A DNA stretch of 64,000 nucleotides from Acidimicrobiaceae bacterium. Its GTDB lineage: Bacteria > Actinomycetota > Acidimicrobiia > Acidimicrobiales > Poriferisodalaceae. The notes beneath the pieces are model-generated. The model did not search any database. It worked only from the letters and a program-made list of their open reading frames with translations, and was not told where the DNA came from. Location: contig CAJJCB010000027.1 of NCBI GenBank assembly GCA_905182565.1, positions 124,001-188,000 on the forward strand. The letters are read 5' to 3'. A program made the translations under genes and the position numbers. Below, piece by piece: positions 1 through 11,807 of this stretch (within the stretch, counting starts at the first letter, position 1; each line of letters opens with the position of its first letter).

Positions 1-227
1 CGTTCTCTTCGGTCTATCGATTCTAAATCAACATTATGCGCTACCTCTTTATAAGACTCGATCGCATTTTTCGGAATTGGTACGCCTAGTTCAACCTGTG
101 TTTCTAAAACAGCAATCCACAACTCCCGTTCAAATATGACTTTTGATTCAGAGGACCAAAGATCGGTCATTTCGGCAGATCCATACCGATCGGCAAGAAC
201 ATTTACTATTTGTTTTTTTTGACCCAT
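1..227 (-). CDS. purB: Adenylosuccinate lyase, N-terminal part (runs off window)
   Basis: Only the first 75 codons or so are present; the gene continues past the window edge. The enzyme removes fumarate from SAICAR and from adenylosuccinate in purine synthesis. The visible start of the protein has the family's typical N-terminus: a short basic lead, then [16 protein letters not shown] followed by an E-x-ELW segment. The ATG overlaps the purE stop codon by one base (TAATG), so translation is probably coupled to purE. It is the last visible member of the purA-purD-purE-purB run. The identification rests on N-terminal similarity and operon context. Confidence 0.85.
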   Translation of the reverse strand, partial: MGQKKQIVNVLADRYGSAEMTDLWSSESKVIFERELWIAVLETQVELGVPIPKNAIESYKEVAHNVDLESIDRRE

Positions 228-673
228 TACCGAGCTCCGTCTGACCGAAAGACTGAAAGTTTTTCTGCAAGGTCGACATCTGTAACTGCTAAAATTTCTA
301 CCGCTAAAATTCCTGCGTTGGCTGACCCATCGACGGCCACAGTGGCCACTGGAATTCCACGTGGCATTTGCACGGTAGAGAGTAACGAATCAATACCCCC
401 GCTTATTCCTCCAGATAACGGGACCCCGATTACGGGAAGAGTTGTATGAGCAGAAACAACACCAGCTAAATGAGCAGCCATTCCGGCTCCGCAGATTAGC
501 ACTCCATAACCATTTTCCCTAGCACCGATCGCTAAGGCTGTCACTAGCTCTGGATTTCGATGAGCTGACAAAACATGTACTTCGTGCTCTACTCCAAATC
601 TTTCAAGCATCTCAGCGGCGCCAGCCATTTTGTCAGCATCGCGTGGTGACCCCATCAAAATTGCAACCTTCAT
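227..673 (-). CDS. purE: N5-carboxyaminoimidazole ribonucleotide mutase PurE
   Basis: Moves the carboxyl group of N5-CAIR to give CAIR in de novo purine synthesis. The protein is 148 aa, slightly shorter than common class I PurE. Seen: GSPRD at residues 8-12 (phosphate-binding loop, usually GSxSD), SAHRNP at 36-41, and the glycine-rich [10 protein letters not shown] segment followed by VIGVP, which are the class I substrate-binding elements. The start is supported by AGGAG seven bases before the ATG. No purK is visible in this window. Cotranscription with purD is likely because both lie on the same strand about 30 bases apart. Confidence 0.93.
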   Translation of the reverse strand: MKVAILMGSPRDADKMAGAAEMLERFGVEHEVHVLSAHRNPELVTALAIGARENGYGVLICGAGMAAHLAGVVSAHTTLPVIGVPLSGGISGGIDSLLSTVQMPRGIPVATVAVDGSANAGILAVEILAVTDVDLAEKLSVFRSDGAR

Positions 674-704
674 TTTCGCTCCTTAAAAAGGTTTGATTAA
701 AAAA

Positions 705-3217
<2,513 letters not shown>

Positions 3218-3335
3218 TCACTCCAAACGCCGATTTACAGGACGTTGATAGATCTTAACTGTGTCAAATTCAATTACTAGGGCACATTTATCGAATCTCT
3301 CAACTCTGCAATAAAAATTAAACCATAGACACTAT

Positions 3336-3734
3336 TTAAAACTGTTTCCGTTTTGGATCCAACCATGGAACTGGTGGCTGTTGCAGTGGCACTAAACCCC
3401 GTCGGTACTGTCTGTGCACCTCAGCTAGAGAGGCCTCAGTCGAAGTTTCCAAACTAGCTATCTCAGTTTCTAATCGGGAAATCCGCTGTTCAAGATCCAT
3501 TACTTTTTTTACGCCGACGAGATTTAAACCTTCGTTGGTTAATTCTTGTATACGCCTCAATAGTGATATATCAATATCGCTATATCTGCGACTTCCCCCC
3601 GGAGTTCGAGCTGGCTCGACAAGTCCTTTCCTCTCATAGATACGAAGCGTTTGAGCATGAACACCTGCCAACTCAGCAGCTACCGAAATTACGTAAACAG
3701 CACGTGCTCCATCAGGTGGCTGTGAAATTTGCAT
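3336..3734 (-). CDS. hspR: HspR-type MerR-family heat-shock repressor
   Basis: DNA-binding repressor of the dnaK operon; in actinobacteria HspR binds inverted HAIR elements and uses DnaK as co-repressor. The protein is 132 aa from the ATG at 3734, which has AGGGAGAGG just upstream. A longer frame to 3764 would run into dnaJ and was not used. A MerR-type winged helix fills the first half: a YVISVAAELAGVHAQTLR helix-turn-helix, then YERKGL and GGSRRYS. A coiled coil follows (LEQRISRLETEIASLE). It is the last gene of dnaK-grpE-dnaJ-hspR, the classic actinobacterial order, four bases after dnaJ. The operon is therefore likely autoregulated. Confidence 0.93.
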   Translation of the reverse strand: MQISQPPDGARAVYVISVAAELAGVHAQTLRIYERKGLVEPARTPGGSRRYSDIDISLLRRIQELTNEGLNLVGVKKVMDLEQRISRLETEIASLETSTEASLAEVHRQYRRGLVPLQQPPVPWLDPKRKQF

Positions 3735-3738
3735 ATCT

Positions 3739-4650
3739 CTACCTCTCCCTGTTTTCAAAGTCACGCGGCGCCCAATCAGTCACTTCCGCTAACGCTTCAA
3801 TTGCTTTGACTTCCAGCTCAGTGAGTTTTGTCGGCACAACAATCTCTACTGTCACTAATAGGTCACCTAAACCTTTTGGAGTTGCCACTCCTCGACCTTT
3901 TACACGAAACGTAATTCCGGATTTAGTACCAGCAGGGACTTTTAAAGTTACGGTAGCTCGGTCAAACGTCGGAACTTTAATTTCAGCACCCAAAGCGGCT
4001 TCCGGAAAAGTGATTGGGACATCTAAAGTCAGATTTTTCCCCTTGCGTCCAAACATTTGGTCTGGCGTCACTTCTGCTATTACAAACAGGTCTCCGTTAG
4101 GTCCCCCATTTCGGCCTGATCCACCTTTACCAGCTAGTCGAATCCTCTGGCCATCATCAACACCGGTAGGTATTCTCACCTTCGCTTTTAGCTGATTGCC
4201 ATCTACATCTAGCCCTAAATGAACCGTAGTTGTTATGCCTTCAATTGCATCACGAAAGTTTAGACTAAGTCGAGTTTCTTGATCGACGCCCCTCATTGGA
4301 ACCGGTCCGCGAGCCCCACGCCCTCGACCAAAAAGATTTCCAAATAACCCTAAGTCATCGAAGTCATTAAAATTGACATTGTAACCGTCATTCCTAGACC
4401 CATATCCACCCATACTGGATGGCCCCAAACGACGAGCCTCGTCATACTCAACGCGTTTTTTATCATCACCGATTACATCGTATGCGGCTGTAATATCTTT
4501 GAACTTTTCTTCATTACCACTAGATGAATCAGGGTGGTGTTCACGAGCAAGTCTTCTATATGCCTTAGTTATATCTTTCTGATCAGTAGCAGACGAAACG
4601 CCAAGAGTGGAATAATAATCTTTTTCAAACCACTCGCTCTGAATCGCCAT
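3739..4650 (-). CDS. dnaJ: DnaJ-family co-chaperone without zinc finger (CbpA/DnaJ2-like)
   Basis: Stimulates the DnaK ATPase and delivers unfolded clients. The J-domain occupies roughly residues 9-75 and has the essential HPD triplet in REHHPDSSS. A Gly/Phe-rich linker follows (YGSRNDGYN to LFGNLFGRGRG), then the two beta-rich client-binding domains. There are no CxxCxGxG zinc repeats, so this is a class B type J-protein, 303 aa. The start has a strong GGAGGAGGGG upstream. It sits between grpE and hspR. Many actinobacteria carry a zinc-finger DnaJ in this operon, so the type B form here is a notable but not unique variation. Confidence 0.93.
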   Translation of the reverse strand: MAIQSEWFEKDYYSTLGVSSATDQKDITKAYRRLAREHHPDSSSGNEEKFKDITAAYDVIGDDKKRVEYDEARRLGPSSMGGYGSRNDGYNVNFNDFDDLGLFGNLFGRGRGARGPVPMRGVDQETRLSLNFRDAIEGITTTVHLGLDVDGNQLKAKVRIPTGVDDGQRIRLAGKGGSGRNGGPNGDLFVIAEVTPDQMFGRKGKNLTLDVPITFPEAALGAEIKVPTFDRATVTLKVPAGTKSGITFRVKGRGVATPKGLGDLLVTVEIVVPTKLTELEVKAIEALAEVTDWAPRDFENRER

Positions 4651-4692
4651 AAGACCCCTCCTCCAACATCATTATTGCCCTATTCAACTATT

Positions 4693-5298
4693 TCAATCTC
4701 TAACTTTTACCATTGCAGCTCTTAGTACTTTCTCTCCCCACCAAAAGCCACTTCGGAGCTCTTCAACCACAATCTGTTCTCCACCATCTCCAGATTCATG
4801 CATCACAGCCTCATGTTTATTCGGGTCGAATACTTCACCCAAAGCTTCAATCCGACATAATCCTTCTTTTTGAAGAACACTTTCTAAAGAAGCTTGCACG
4901 GGCAACACGTCTGTAAGGCCCTGAGCTAATGCAGCATCACAAGCATCTAGTACCGGTAATAATGCGTCAGCAATACGAGACAAACCTGTAGAAATTCTCT
5001 GGTTCGATTCATTAATGCTTCGACGTCGAAAATTCTCATAATCAGCCTGAAGGCGCTGAAGGTTCTCACGAAGTTCATCACGCTCGAGGTTAACTTGTTC
5101 CAAACTTTCAACTAAATCCTCAACCGAGACAATACTTTCAGGAAAGACTTCTTGTATGTCTGTAAATTCCGATGGGTTTTCAGGCATCACTTCTGATTCA
5201 GCTACAGCACTAAAGTCATTATTTACTTCATCTTTTTTTTCTGAAACCGAATCTAAATCCTGTTTTTCTTTGTCATCGTCAAACTTATTCATTCTCAC
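4693..5298 (-). CDS. grpE: GrpE nucleotide exchange factor
   Basis: Releases ADP from DnaK. The 201 aa protein has an acidic, low-complexity N-terminal half, a long coiled-coil dimerisation helix ([19 protein letters not shown] and on) running into YENFRRRS, and a C-terminal beta domain ending in VLRAAMVKV. The ATG overlaps the dnaK stop (ATGA). A second ATG two codons later is equally possible as the start. The acidic tail-like N-terminus is common in actinobacterial GrpE. Confidence 0.94.
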   Translation of the reverse strand: MRMNKFDDDKEKQDLDSVSEKKDEVNNDFSAVAESEVMPENPSEFTDIQEVFPESIVSVEDLVESLEQVNLERDELRENLQRLQADYENFRRRSINESNQRISTGLSRIADALLPVLDACDAALAQGLTDVLPVQASLESVLQKEGLCRIEALGEVFDPNKHEAVMHESGDGGEQIVVEELRSGFWWGEKVLRAAMVKVRD

Positions 5299-7118
5299 TC
5301 ATCTTCTTCAACAATTTCAGCGTCTACTACATCATCATCACCATCAACCGGAGCTCCAGTATTCTCAGCACCGGCCTGAGCAGCAGCAGCTTCATATAAT
5401 TTTTGGCCAAAAGCCTGGCTGACCGTCGTGAGAGTTTCCGTCGCAGCACGAAGCGCTTCCAGGTCCTCTCCCTCTAACGCAACTTTCAAAGCGTCAAGAG
5501 CAGCATCAATGTCAACTCGGTCCGCTTCCTCAATATTTTCTGATTGCTCAACTAGCACTTTTTCAGTTTGGTAGACAAGAGTCTCAGCGTTATTTCGGAC
5601 TTCAGCTGCTTCACGGCGCTGCTTATCTTCTTCAGCATGAGTTTCAGCATCTTTAATCATTGTCTCTATATCGTTGTCATTTAAAGTTGATTGGCCAGTA
5701 ATAGTTATTGATTGTTCCTTATTAGTAGCTCGATCTTTCGCAGAAACATTCACGATGCCATTGGCGTCAATGTCGAAAGTAACTTCAATTTGAGGAACTC
5801 CCCTCGGAGCAGGGGGCAAATCAACTAATTGAAATTTACCCAAGGTCTTGTTTCCCGAAGCCATTTCACGTTCACCTTGTAAAACATGGATCTCAACAGA
5901 TGGCTGCATATCATCCGCTGTACTGAAGGTTTCGCTTCTTTTTGTCGGAATTGTCGTATTTCTTTCTATTAACCGTGTCATCACCCCACCTTTGGTTTCA
6001 ATTCCAAGGCTGAGTGGCGTTACATCAAGTAAGAGAATATCTTTTACGTCACCTTTTAAAATCCCCGCTTGGATAGCTGCTCCAACTGCCACTACTTCAT
6101 CGGGATTCACACCATTATGTGATTCTCGGCCAGTCATTTCAGTCACTAGATCTTGGACAGCCGGCATACGAGTAGAACCGCCAACCATAATGACATGGTC
6201 AATATCTGCGTTAGATAACTTCGCATCTTTAATTGCCTGCTCGAAGGGGTTTCTGCAACGACCTACTAAGTCTGCAGTAAGTTCCTGAAACTTTGAGCGC
6301 GTTAACTCGTAGTCAAGGTGCAAAGGCCCGCTATCTGTAGCAGTCACAAATGGCAAATTAATTTGTGTCGTTTGCTTTGATGACAAATCTTTTTTAGCTT
6401 GCTCGCTAGCTTCTTTTAATCGTTGCAGAGCCATAGCATCGGCACTCAAATCAACGCCATGATCGCCCATAAATGAAGTGACTAGCCAATCAATGACTCG
6501 CTGATCCCAGTCATCTCCACCTAGCTGAGTGTCACCAGCTGTTGACTTTACTTCAAAAACTCCATCACCAATCTCTAATACTGATACATCGAATGTCCCG
6601 CCACCAAGATCAAACACCAAAATAGTTTGGTCTTCAGTTTCTTTATCTAATCCATAAGCCAACGCAGCTGCAGTTGGCTCATTTATAACTCGTAGAACCT
6701 CAAGACCAGCGATTTGTCCCGCTTCTTTGGTAGCAGTTCGTTGAGCATCATCAAAATATGCAGGCACTGTGATAACAGCTTGTGTTACTTCGTCACCTAA
6801 ATATTGTTCAGCGTCTCGCTTTAATTTTTGAAGTACTCTCGCAGCTATTTCTTGCGGGGTATAAGCTTTTTCGTCAATTTCTACGGTCCAGTTAGTTCCG
6901 ACATGTCTTTTTACTGATGACAATGTTCGTTCTGGATTTGTTACAGCTTGCCGCTTGGCGACTTCTCCTGTTAAAATTTCGCCACTTTTAGAAAAAGCAA
7001 CAATAGAAGGCGTCGTTCTATCTCCTTCAGCATTCGCAATTACAGTAGGTTCCCCGCCTTCCATTGCTGCTACCACTGAATTTGTTGTTCCTAGATCAAT
7101 ACCAACTGCTTTAGCCAT
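5295..7118 (-). CDS. dnaK: Hsp70 chaperone DnaK
   Basis: ATP-driven folding chaperone and, in actinobacteria, co-repressor with HspR. The start at 7118 gives 607 aa beginning [14 protein letters not shown] and is backed by a perfect AGGAGG seven bases upstream; a longer frame to 7166 only adds residues unlike the family. Seen in order: phosphate loop IDLGTTNS (7-14), the [13 protein letters not shown] segment, [11 protein letters not shown] (phosphate 2), MVGGSTRMP (adenosine motif), the [11 protein letters not shown] linker start, and a helical lid with an acidic tail ending [11 protein letters not shown]. Typical of the family in length. First gene of dnaK-grpE-dnaJ-hspR. Confidence 0.97.
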   Translation of the reverse strand: MAKAVGIDLGTTNSVVAAMEGGEPTVIANAEGDRTTPSIVAFSKSGEILTGEVAKRQAVTNPERTLSSVKRHVGTNWTVEIDEKAYTPQEIAARVLQKLKRDAEQYLGDEVTQAVITVPAYFDDAQRTATKEAGQIAGLEVLRVINEPTAAALAYGLDKETEDQTILVFDLGGGTFDVSVLEIGDGVFEVKSTAGDTQLGGDDWDQRVIDWLVTSFMGDHGVDLSADAMALQRLKEASEQAKKDLSSKQTTQINLPFVTATDSGPLHLDYELTRSKFQELTADLVGRCRNPFEQAIKDAKLSNADIDHVIMVGGSTRMPAVQDLVTEMTGRESHNGVNPDEVVAVGAAIQAGILKGDVKDILLLDVTPLSLGIETKGGVMTRLIERNTTIPTKRSETFSTADDMQPSVEIHVLQGEREMASGNKTLGKFQLVDLPPAPRGVPQIEVTFDIDANGIVNVSAKDRATNKEQSITITGQSTLNDNDIETMIKDAETHAEEDKQRREAAEVRNNAETLVYQTEKVLVEQSENIEEADRVDIDAALDALKVALEGEDLEALRAATETLTTVSQAFGQKLYEAAAAQAGAENTGAPVDGDDDVVDAEIVEEDE

Positions 7119-7195
7119 AAAGCGCCTCCTGAGGGGGATTGCGGGGGGATACTTCGCCACCTTCATTCTTTGGTGACATTAGTGATGTACATACC

Positions 7196-7224
7196 ATTAT
7201 AAAACTTGAGTGTCCTATTAACAA
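7196..7224 (-). promoter_or_regulatory. dnaK promoter with embedded HspR (HAIR) half-site
   Basis: On the minus strand TTGTTA (7224-7219) and a perfect TATAAT (7201-7196) are separated by 17 bases, about 75 bases before the dnaK start. The spacer contains ACTCAAG (7211-7205), exactly one arm of the HAIR consensus CTTGAGT-N7-ACTCAAG bound by HspR. The other arm is degenerate: only TTG of the expected seven bases matches at the right distance. The spacing places a bound repressor directly on the promoter. Promoter call is fairly secure; HspR binding is inference. Confidence 0.6.
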
Positions 7225-7272
7225 CTTTTATGGTATTTACTAATTGAATATTACCGGAGTAAAGTCTTAATA

Positions 7273-7977
7273 ATGCCTCAACTTGTGTTACTTCGTCATG
7301 GTCAAAGCGAGTGGAACCTCGAGAATCGATTCACCGGCTGGTACGACGTTCCATTAACCACACAAGGGACAAAAGAGGCTACTAACGCTGGAAATATTCT
7401 TTCCACTGCGGGTTTTCTACCAACAATTGTTCACACTTCGTTGCAGACTCGAGCAATCCATACTGCCAATCTTGCTCTTCAAAGCCTCGACCGGCTATGG
7501 ATAACAATCAATAAGGATTGGCGTCTTAACGAACGACACTACGGAGCTCTAACTGGTTTAAACAAAGCTGAAACAGCAGCAATCTATGGCGAAGATCAGG
7601 TTCACATATGGCGGAGAAGCTACGACGTGCCGCCGCCGCCAATGGAAACAAATCATGCACACAATCCGAACTTAGATGCTCGATACCAATCAGTTCCAAT
7701 GCATCAATTGCCATTAACCGAATGTTTAGCTGACGTAGAGAAAAGACTTTTACCTTTTTGGAATGAAACGATCTCGTCGGATCTTCACAAAAATAAAGTA
7801 GTCCTAATCGCCGCCCATGGAAACAGCTTGAGATCTCTTGTTAAACACCTTCAAAATATTTCAAGCGATAAAATTGCTGAGCTCAATATTCCTACGGGAA
7901 TTCCAATACTTTATGATCTAGGAGAAGACTTGAAACCAACTGCTGATATCGCCGTAGAAGACAGATATCTATTCTAG
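7273..7977 (+). CDS. gpmA: 2,3-bisphosphoglycerate-dependent phosphoglycerate mutase
   Basis: Interconverts 3- and 2-phosphoglycerate in glycolysis and gluconeogenesis. The 234 aa protein opens with LRHGQSEWNLENRFTGW, containing the phospho-histidine RHG motif (His at residue 9), followed by DVPLT. It has the LNERHYGALTG segment and the second catalytic histidine in AAHGNSLRSL. It is slightly shorter than the usual 247-250 aa. The ATG is preceded by GGAGT. It is divergent from dnaK and ends one base before the convergent glnB stop. Confidence 0.93.
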   Translation: MPQLVLLRHGQSEWNLENRFTGWYDVPLTTQGTKEATNAGNILSTAGFLPTIVHTSLQTRAIHTANLALQSLDRLWITINKDWRLNERHYGALTGLNKAETAAIYGEDQVHIWRRSYDVPPPPMETNHAHNPNLDARYQSVPMHQLPLTECLADVEKRLLPFWNETISSDLHKNKVVLIAAHGNSLRSLVKHLQNISSDKIAELNIPTGIPILYDLGEDLKPTADIAVEDRYLF

Positions 7978-7978
7978 G

Positions 7979-8350
<372 letters not shown>

Positions 8351-8378
8351 TTATCTTAATCCAAAGCTGAGATTTCCG

Positions 8379-8384
8379 TATAAT
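8379..8384 (+). promoter_or_regulatory. Possible -10 element upstream of the Fe-S reductase
   Basis: A perfect TATAAT lies about 140 bases upstream of the reductase start in the divergent glnB/reductase spacer. The region where a -35 box should be has only weak matches, so this is a tentative promoter. Confidence 0.3.
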
Positions 8385-8526
8385 GATCGACCGATCGTTG
8401 CTACTACAACTATTACAAACACTATTCAAATATCAGCTACTCACGACCTTTTATTGCCACGTGAACAAGAAGACATAAGACAGCCTGGAGAAACTTAACT
8501 GGGAATTCCATCCTACTGTTAGAACG

Positions 8527-10776
8527 TTGGGCCTCGGTTCCGATAGCTTTGAGATAGTGAAGGCACGACTCAAGCCCCATCATCTCGCACTCGGTATCGG
8601 AATCGCTTTTGCGTCTGTTACGGCTCTATCGGGAGTCGCTGCATCCGTTTTTAGTTTCCACAATGAAAATGCCGTTCATCGAGAAGTTTTTGGCAATATT
8701 GACGGCAGCATCAAACTTGCGTTTTATGCTGTCACATCCTTTCTCATAGCTTTTGCTGGCTGGAACTTCGCTCAGCGAGTGCGTAACTGGGAGCGGGGCG
8801 CACCTGATCGTCGAAGTACTAACAGTAAAAACATTGGCCGCCGCCTGCATGACTATCGAGCCGGCGTTTTGATGCAAACTCTTCTGCGCGATCCTGCAGC
8901 TGGAGTAATGCATGCACTCTTGTATTACGGCTTTGTTGTACTTCTAGCAGTGACCACCACTCTGGAGATTGATCATCAACTTCCTGAAAGTCTTAAGTTT
9001 CTTCATGGAGGGGTATACCAAGGCTTTAGCTTTGCGGGAGACTTGGCAGGTGTCGCATTCACCGCGGGAATGGGCTGGGCAATTATCCGCCGGTATATTC
9101 AACGGCCATACAGAATCCGTATCAAAACAAGACCTGAACATGCACTAATTCTTGGTGTGTTGTTCGGATTAGGGGTTAGCGGCTTTCTAGCTGAAAGCTT
9201 TCGAATAGCCCTCGAAGGTAGACCAACTTACGAACAATGGTCATTTATCGGATACCCACTGTCAGCAGCTTTAACTGGGATTGAATCATTAGCAGGTTGG
9301 CACCAAATAATGTGGGTCAGCCATGTGGTTCTCTTCATGATGTTTCTGATCATGCTCCCGATTACCATGCTACGGCACATGTTTACGTCGCCATTAAACA
9401 TGTATCTAAAAGACAGGGACCGTCCTAAAGGTGCTATGAGAGCACTACCCGATCTCATGGAAGCCGAAGATATCGAAACCATTGGCGCGTCAGTAATCGA
9501 AGATTTTACATGGAAGCAACTACTCGATACCGATAGCTGCACCATGTGTGGACGATGCACTGATGTATGCCCAGCTCACTTCACAGGTAAGCCACTAGAC
9601 CCACGCGAAATCGTGTTAAAAACCGGTGAAGTAATGGCAGCAACCGGAGAACACGGAGTTGTGTCTCCACCAATTGGCACCGACCCAGAAATTACAATTA
9701 GCGCCAATAATATTTTCGAGCGTATTACTAACGAAGAGCTATGGTCTTGCACAACCTGTCGAGCCTGTGATGAAGCATGCCCAGTTAATATTGAAATTCT
9801 CGACAAAATATTAGATATGCGACGCTACTTAACTTTGATGGAAAGCGATTTTCCGAATGAGTTAGGCGGGGCTTTTCGCGGCATGGAAAACAATTCAAAT
9901 CCATGGAACATGAATAACGGAGAACGTGCAGATTGGGCGAGCAATCTCGATATAGAAATAGCAGACCCAGACAGTCCGTTCGGACATGAATACCTGTACT
10001 GGGTCGGATGTGCTGGGTCTTTCGACGATAAAAATCAAAAAGTTTCTGAAGCCACAGCAAATCTCTTGCGTCGCGCTGGAGTTGATTTTGCGATTCTTGG
10101 GTCATCCGAAATGTGCACTGGTGACAGTGCGCGCCGGTCTGGTAACGAGTACCTGTTCCAGATGTTGGCTGCTCAAAATATAAACACTCTTAATGAAATG
10201 GGTGTGCAAAAAATTGTTACCCAATGCCCTCACTGTTTCAATACTTTAAAAAATGAATACCCTCAGTACGGAGGAAAGTGGGAGGTCATTCACCACTCAC
10301 AATTCCTAGAAGACCTTGTTGAATCCGGCGCATTGGATCTTTCTGCTGCGAAATTGGAAGAACGCGTGGTTTACCATGATTCTTGTTACCTTGGCCGACA
10401 CAATGATGTCTACATGGCTCCTAGAAATGTCATTGGCAGTCTAGGTGGAGTGGAGATTGTAGAAGCCCCCCGCAACGGAACAAAAGGCATGTGCTGTGGC
10501 GCCGGAGGCGCCCGAATGTGGATGGAAGAAACAATAGGAACAAAAGTAAATGATGAAAGATCCCAAGAGTTACTCGACACGGGTGCAACTCGAATAGCTA
10601 CTGCTTGTCCTTTTTGCTACATAATGATTGATGATGGAGTGAAAGCGCATGGGGTTGAAGAAGACCAAGTAAAAGTCGCTGACGTTTCAATCCATCTACT
10701 CGATGCTCTAGAAGAAGCAGATCGGACAGCACAAAATGCTATTAATGACCGCATGGGTGTTACTGGTAAAGATTAG
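8527..10776 (+). CDS. Membrane Fe-S oxidoreductase, EtfD/HdrDE-like fusion
   Basis: Probable membrane-bound acceptor of electrons from an electron-transferring flavoprotein, feeding the quinone pool during fatty-acid oxidation. The 749 aa layout matches actinobacterial EtfD (Rv0338c type): an N-terminal membrane part with several helices and histidines (about residues 20-290), two 4Fe-4S motifs CTMCGRCTDVCP (from about 338) and CTTCRACDEACP (from about 408), then two cysteine-rich CCG domains with CPHCF near 566, HDSCYLGR, CCGAGGARM near 656 and ACPFC. The start is TTG at 8527 with no clear ribosome site; GTG 12 codons in is an alternative, so the mRNA may be leaderless. The EtfD assignment is from family architecture; no etfAB is nearby. 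Confidence 0.85.
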   Translation: MGLGSDSFEIVKARLKPHHLALGIGIAFASVTALSGVAASVFSFHNENAVHREVFGNIDGSIKLAFYAVTSFLIAFAGWNFAQRVRNWERGAPDRRSTNSKNIGRRLHDYRAGVLMQTLLRDPAAGVMHALLYYGFVVLLAVTTTLEIDHQLPESLKFLHGGVYQGFSFAGDLAGVAFTAGMGWAIIRRYIQRPYRIRIKTRPEHALILGVLFGLGVSGFLAESFRIALEGRPTYEQWSFIGYPLSAALTGIESLAGWHQIMWVSHVVLFMMFLIMLPITMLRHMFTSPLNMYLKDRDRPKGAMRALPDLMEAEDIETIGASVIEDFTWKQLLDTDSCTMCGRCTDVCPAHFTGKPLDPREIVLKTGEVMAATGEHGVVSPPIGTDPEITISANNIFERITNEELWSCTTCRACDEACPVNIEILDKILDMRRYLTLMESDFPNELGGAFRGMENNSNPWNMNNGERADWASNLDIEIADPDSPFGHEYLYWVGCAGSFDDKNQKVSEATANLLRRAGVDFAILGSSEMCTGDSARRSGNEYLFQMLAAQNINTLNEMGVQKIVTQCPHCFNTLKNEYPQYGGKWEVIHHSQFLEDLVESGALDLSAAKLEERVVYHDSCYLGRHNDVYMAPRNVIGSLGGVEIVEAPRNGTKGMCCGAGGARMWMEETIGTKVNDERSQELLDTGATRIATACPFCYIMIDDGVKAHGVEEDQVKVADVSIHLLDALEEADRTAQNAINDRMGVTGKD

Positions 10777-10805
10777 CTAGCTGTTATGTACCACTATCTA
10801 GATCT

Positions 10806-11366
10806 TTAAAAATTTTCATGATACCTACTGGCAGTAGGACCTCTCTGGCCTAAATATTTAGAACCAAGAGATGAAGATCCATAAGGACTATCCGCTGCAG
10901 TAGTCATTCTGATAAAGCTAATTTGTCCGATTTTCATGTTTGGGTAGAGCGTCATTGGTAAATTCGCCACATTCGAAAGCTCTAGCGTTAGGTAACCATC
11001 CCACCCAGCATCTACGAACCCAGCCGTTGTATGAATGAGAAGACCAAGTCTTCCCAGAGAAGACTTACCTTCTATACGTCCCACAAGATCGTTTGGAATA
11101 GAAACGCGCTCAAGGGTAGAACCTAAAACAAATTCACCTGGGTGAAGAATGAACACACCATCTTTTTTGACAACTACTTCTTCAGTAAGATCCTGTTGGT
11201 CCTCTTTAACATCGATTACTTGGCGAGTGTGATTTAAAAAGACGCGAAAAGTGTCATCAAGATGTAAATCAACCGATGACGGTTGAATATCTTTCTGATC
11301 GAGAGGATCTATAACTATACGACCATTAGCGATCTCTTCACGTATAGTTCGATCTGATAAAATCAT
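10806..11366 (-). CDS. dcd: dCTP deaminase (possibly bifunctional with dUTPase)
   Basis: Makes dUTP, or directly dUMP, from dCTP for thymidylate synthesis. The 186 aa protein starts MILSDRTIREEI and has the family signatures QPSSVDLHLD, GRIEGKSSLGRLGL, and HTTAGFVDAGWDGYLTLEL, which includes the catalytic glutamate region. Mycobacterial Dcd performs both deamination and dUTP hydrolysis; whether this one does cannot be judged by eye. Convergent with the Fe-S reductase. No strong ribosome site precedes the ATG. Confidence 0.94.
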   Translation of the reverse strand: MILSDRTIREEIANGRIVIDPLDQKDIQPSSVDLHLDDTFRVFLNHTRQVIDVKEDQQDLTEEVVVKKDGVFILHPGEFVLGSTLERVSIPNDLVGRIEGKSSLGRLGLLIHTTAGFVDAGWDGYLTLELSNVANLPMTLYPNMKIGQISFIRMTTAADSPYGSSSLGSKYLGQRGPTASRYHENF

Positions 11367-11466
11367 GTAAGCAGTAGCATATCTTTCCCTAAGCGGGCTT
11401 TTGCTGAGCCGGTGCGTACATTAACCGTATCGCTAGACTACCAATTAGTGTTTGTAGCTTAGACAC

Positions 11467-11537
11467 GCGGGTGTAGTCCAATGGTAGAACGTCAGCTTCC
11501 CAAGCTGAAGACGCGGGTTCGATTCCCGTCACCCGCT
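11467..11537 (+). tRNA. tRNA-Gly (anticodon CCC)
   Basis: A full cloverleaf can be drawn: acceptor GCGGGTG paired with CACCCGC, an anticodon stem TCAGC/GCTGA with loop TTCCCAA giving anticodon CCC, and a T-arm GCGGG-TTCGATT-CCCGT. The discriminator base is T and CCA is not encoded. About 71 nt. Confidence 0.95.
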
Positions 11538-11596
11538 CTAAACAAAGCTGCACATCAGAATTTGTTGATGAAGCACATGGGGCAACTAGCTAGGGA

Positions 11597-11803
11597 TCAA
11601 GTAGTAAGAGTCGCAATTGCCCAACTAGCACAAGCCAACCCACCAAGGCTCATAAATATGCTACGCCTAATCGGTGCCTTCTCTAGTTCACCGGACTCAG
11701 CGACTCTTTTACGCGGCTTAATCATTGCTAAAAAGTTACCGACGAACATTGCGCTCCCCATAGCTAAAATCAGCATTGGTAGAAGATCTGCACCTAAGAA
11801 CAC
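11597..11803 (-). CDS. Small two-helix membrane protein, hypothetical
   Basis: Not recognised as a known family. A GTG start at 11803 is chosen because GAGGAAG lies eight bases upstream, which yields 68 aa. A TTG at 11833 would overlap dnaB and has no ribosome site. Two hydrophobic stretches (LLPMLILAMGSAMFVGNFLAM and SIFMSLGGLACASWAIATL) flank a basic, polar loop with IKPRKR, so it is probably an integral membrane protein with the loop in the cytoplasm. It begins five bases beyond the dnaB stop and may be cotranscribed with dnaB. Small size makes this tentative, but the strong ribosome site supports it. Confidence 0.55.
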   Translation of the reverse strand: MFLGADLLPMLILAMGSAMFVGNFLAMIKPRKRVAESGELEKAPIRRSIFMSLGGLACASWAIATLTT

Positions 11804-11807
11804 AAAG

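Noticed and set aside
3563-4195. 210-codon plus-strand open frame over dnaJ and hspR
   Set aside because: It lies antisense to well-supported dnaJ and hspR genes, has no ribosome site and no recognisable pattern; a shadow frame.
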